DNA of 64,000 nucleotides from assembly GCA_943735955.1 (NCBI GenBank), contig CALSEQ010000043.1, positions 563,001-627,000 on the forward strand. The letters run 5' to 3'. Shown here piece by piece: positions 61,201-64,000 of this stretch; positions within the stretch are counted from its first letter, which is position 1, and each line of letters opens with the position of its first letter. The stretch is from Piscicola geometra. Its lineage: Eukaryota; Annelida; Clitellata; Hirudinida; Piscicolidae. Below the pieces are notes generated by a model. That model did not search any database and was not told the origin of the DNA. It saw only the letters and a program-made list of their open reading frames with translations. The translations under genes were made by a program, and so were the position numbers.

Positions 61201-64000
61201 TGTGAGTGAGCGGATTCAAACGGTCCGGCGCCCAAAAAGTCCAACCGGCAATGGCCGCAAGGTTCTTTGCTCAGTACTTCGAGGATACCGGACAAAGTGG
61301 AACAGACCTTGCTCTATGTCAACCCGGGCTAAAATCCCACAGGCTTGCATAGAGTGTAGGATCGGTCACTGCCCCTGGATGCCTATGATAGGCCGCTGAT
61401 CCTTACTCCCACCCACACACATGAGACAGTCCGAGGCTAATACGGCGCAAATTTTTTTACTTCTTTATCTTTACTCCCTATGCACCCCCACACCAAATCC
61501 TTTTTACCTCCAACCAAACCTACAGGCAAATGGTTGTCCTCACTGTCTCACCCTAATCCCAACCCCACACACATGGACAGCGCGAAAGATCCATGGAGGA
61601 TACACCGAACACCCCCACTGTTGTCACACAGCGATTTGTCACTTTCTCTGAAAGTTTCATTTCGATCGATAGGTGCCTCCCACTCTGTTGATAGCCTAGA
61701 CGGCTGCTTTCTCTGTTTCCCTCGCCGGAAAATTTCCCTACTCTAGGGGATTTTTCCTACGAGAACTCTGGTGCTTTTCAGAAAATTTGTTTTCTGAACA
61801 CCTCAGTATAGGATCAGAGAAGAGCTTAAGAGCCCGTCGAAACTCTGTGAGTGAGCGGATCCAAACGGTCCGGCGCCCAAAAAGTCCAATCGGCAATGGC
61901 CGCAAGGTTCTTTGCTCAGTACTTCGAGGATACCGGACAAAGTGGAACAGACTTTGCTCTATGTCAACCCGGGCTAAAACCCCACAGGCTTGCACAGAGT
62001 GTAGGATCGGTCACTGCCCCTGGATGCCTATGATAGGCCGCTGATCCTTACTCCCACCCACATACATGAGACAGTCCGAGGCCAATACGGCGCCAATTTT
62101 TTTACTTCTTTATCTTTACTCCCAATGCACCCCCACACCAAATCCTTTTTACCCCCCAACCAAACCTACCGGCAAATGGTTGTCCTCACTGTCTCACCCT
62201 AATCCCAACCCCACACACATGGACAGCGCGAAAGATCCGTGGAGGATACACCGAACTGTTGTCACACAGCGATTTGTCACTTTCTCTGAAAGTTTCATTT
62301 CGATCGATAGGTGCCTCACCACTCTGTTTATAGCCTAGACGGCTGCTTTCTCTGTTTCCCTCGCCGGAAATTTTCCCTACTCTAGGGGATTTTTCCTACG
62401 AGAACTCTGGTGCTTTTCAGAAAATTTGTTTTCTGAACACCTCAGTATAGGATCAGAGAAGAGCTTAAGAGCCCGTCGAAACTCTGTGAGTGATCGGATC
62501 CAAACGGTCCGGCGCCCAAAAAGTCCAACCGGCAATGGCCGCAAGGTTCTTTGCTCAGTACTTCGAGGATACCGGACAAAGTGGAACAGACCTTGCTCTA
62601 TGTCAACCCGGGCTAAAACCCCACAGGCTTGCATAGAGTGTAGGATCGGTCACTGCCCCTGGATGCGTATGATAGGCCGCTGATCCTTACTCCCACCCAC
62701 ACACCTGAGACAGTCCGAGACCAATACGGCGCCAATTTTTTTACTTCTTTATTTTTACTCCCCATGCACCCCCACACCAAATCCTTTTTACCCCCCAACC
62801 AATCCTACCGGCAAATGGTTGTCCTCACTGTCTCACCCTAATCCCAACCCCACACACATGGACAGCGCGAAAGATCCGTGGAGGATACACCGAACACCCT
62901 CACTGTTGTCACACAGCGATTTGTCACTTTCTCTGAAAGTTTCATTTCGATCGATAGGTGCCTCACCACTCTGTTGATAGCCTAGACGGCTGCTTTCTCT
63001 GTTTCCCTCGCCGGAAATGTTCCCTACTCTAGGGGATTTTTCCTACGAGAACTCTGGTGCTTTTCAGAAAATTTGTTTTCTGAACACCTCAGTATAGGAT
63101 CAGAGAAGAGCTTAAGAGCCCGTCGAAACTCTTTGAGTGAGCGGATCCAAACGGTCCGGCGCCCAAAAAGTCCAACCGGCAATGGCCGCAAGGTTCATTG
63201 CTCAGTACTTCGAGGATACCGGACAAAGTAGAACAGACCTTGCTCTATGTCAACCCGGGCAAAAACCCCACAGGCTTGCATAGAGTGTAGGATCGGTCAC
63301 TGCCCCTGGATGCGTATGATAGGCCGCTGATCCTTACTCCCACCCACACACCTGAGACAGTCCGAGACCAATACGGCGCCAATTTTTTTACTTCTTTATC
63401 TTTACTCCCCATGCTCCCCCACACCAAATCCTTTTTACCCCCCAACCAATCCTACCGGCAAATGGTTGTCCTCACTGTCTCACCCTAATCCCAACCCCAC
63501 ACACATGGACAGCGCGAAAGATCCGTGGAGGATACACCGAACACCCTCACTGTTGTCACACAGCGATTTGTCACTTTCTCTGAAAGTTTCATTTCGATCG
63601 ATAGGTGCCTCACCACTCTGTTGATAGCCTAGACGGCTGCTTTCTCTGTTTCCCTCGCCGGAAATGTTCCCTACTCTAGGGGATTTTTCCTACGAGAACT
63701 CTGGTGCTTTTCAGAAAATTTGTTTTCTGAACACCTCAGTATAGGATCAGAGAAGAGCTTAAGAGCCCGTCGAAACTCTGTGAGTGAGCGGATCCAAACG
63801 GTCCGGCGCCCAAAAAGTCCAACCGGCAATGGCCGCAAGGTTCATTGCTCAGTACTTCGAGGATACCGGACAAAGTAGAACAGACCTTGCTCTATGTCAA
63901 CCCGGGCTAAAACCCCACAGGCTTGCATAGAGTGTAGGATCGGTCACTGCCCATGGATGCCTATGATAGGCCGCTGATCCTTACTCCCACCCACACACCT

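Larger units (their letters stand above)
44571..64000. repeat. 647-bp satellite array, segment 3 (about 30 units)
   Basis: The satellite continues in phase after the right target duplication of the hAT-like element and runs off the window end. Landmarks include about 44941, then 45589, 46236, 46883, 47530, 48178, 48825, 49473 and so on to about 63671. This segment holds the clearest higher-order structure: a 1295-bp dimer and a 1932-bp trimer, annotated separately. Units of 639 bp (at 55295, 57228, 59160 and 61738) lack 8 bp in the ACACCCCCAC stretch. No gene is seen. Confidence 0.96.

Noticed and set aside
1..64000. CRISPR array.
   Set aside because: The repeats are 647 bp long and directly abutting, with no short repeat/unique spacer pattern and no cas-like genes.

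Overview
The window is almost entirely one tandemly repeated satellite. About 94 head-to-tail copies of a roughly 647-bp unit run from the first base to the last, so neither edge of the array is visible. The array is interrupted twice, each time by a cut-and-paste DNA transposon that inserted precisely, and the satellite resumes in the same phase on the far side. I found no host gene, rRNA, tRNA, spliceosomal snRNA, histone gene or CRISPR array. The many 60-190 codon open frames in the repeat are copies of the same few chance frames, on both strands, broken by indels in many units. The sequence is eukaryotic, and the transposon families suggest an animal, probably an invertebrate; species and chromosomal position cannot be read from the window.

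Layout: satellite segment 1 (1-27496, about 43 units); a 1792-bp piggyBac-family element (27497-29288) in a TTAA site; satellite segment 2 (29289-43071, about 21 units); a 1499-bp hAT-like element (43072-44570) with an 8-bp target duplication; satellite segment 3 (44571-64000, about 30 units). The satellite looks close to balanced in base composition, while the piggyBac element is clearly AT-rich.

Within the array the units form local higher-order repeats. Dimers of 1294-1295 bp lie at about 12.2-14.8, 32.4-36.0, 37.3-41.1 and 47.2-52.4 kb; trimers of 1932-1933 bp at about 55.0-61.2 kb; and a five-unit period of 3235 bp at about 17.4-23.2 kb. A mixed block with a 3234-bp offset lies at about 5.0-10.0 kb, and there are recent single-unit duplications. 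This is the pattern expected from repeated unequal exchange and local amplification.

The piggyBac element is a defective copy. It keeps the N-terminal part of a transposase with the first catalytic aspartate, then a frameshift, a degenerate second catalytic motif, an internal deletion, and the C-terminal cysteine-rich tail. Its coding region is bracketed by a 42-bp imperfect inverted repeat distinct from the 13-bp terminal repeats.

The most interesting object is the hAT-like element. Its ends and target site are hAT-type, yet its only substantial gene is an intact 357-codon ORF that does not look like a hAT transposase and resembles an uncharacterised, apparently multi-copy invertebrate protein family. 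Its terminal inverted repeats extend imperfectly for about 135-150 bp, and the start codon of the gene lies inside one of them.
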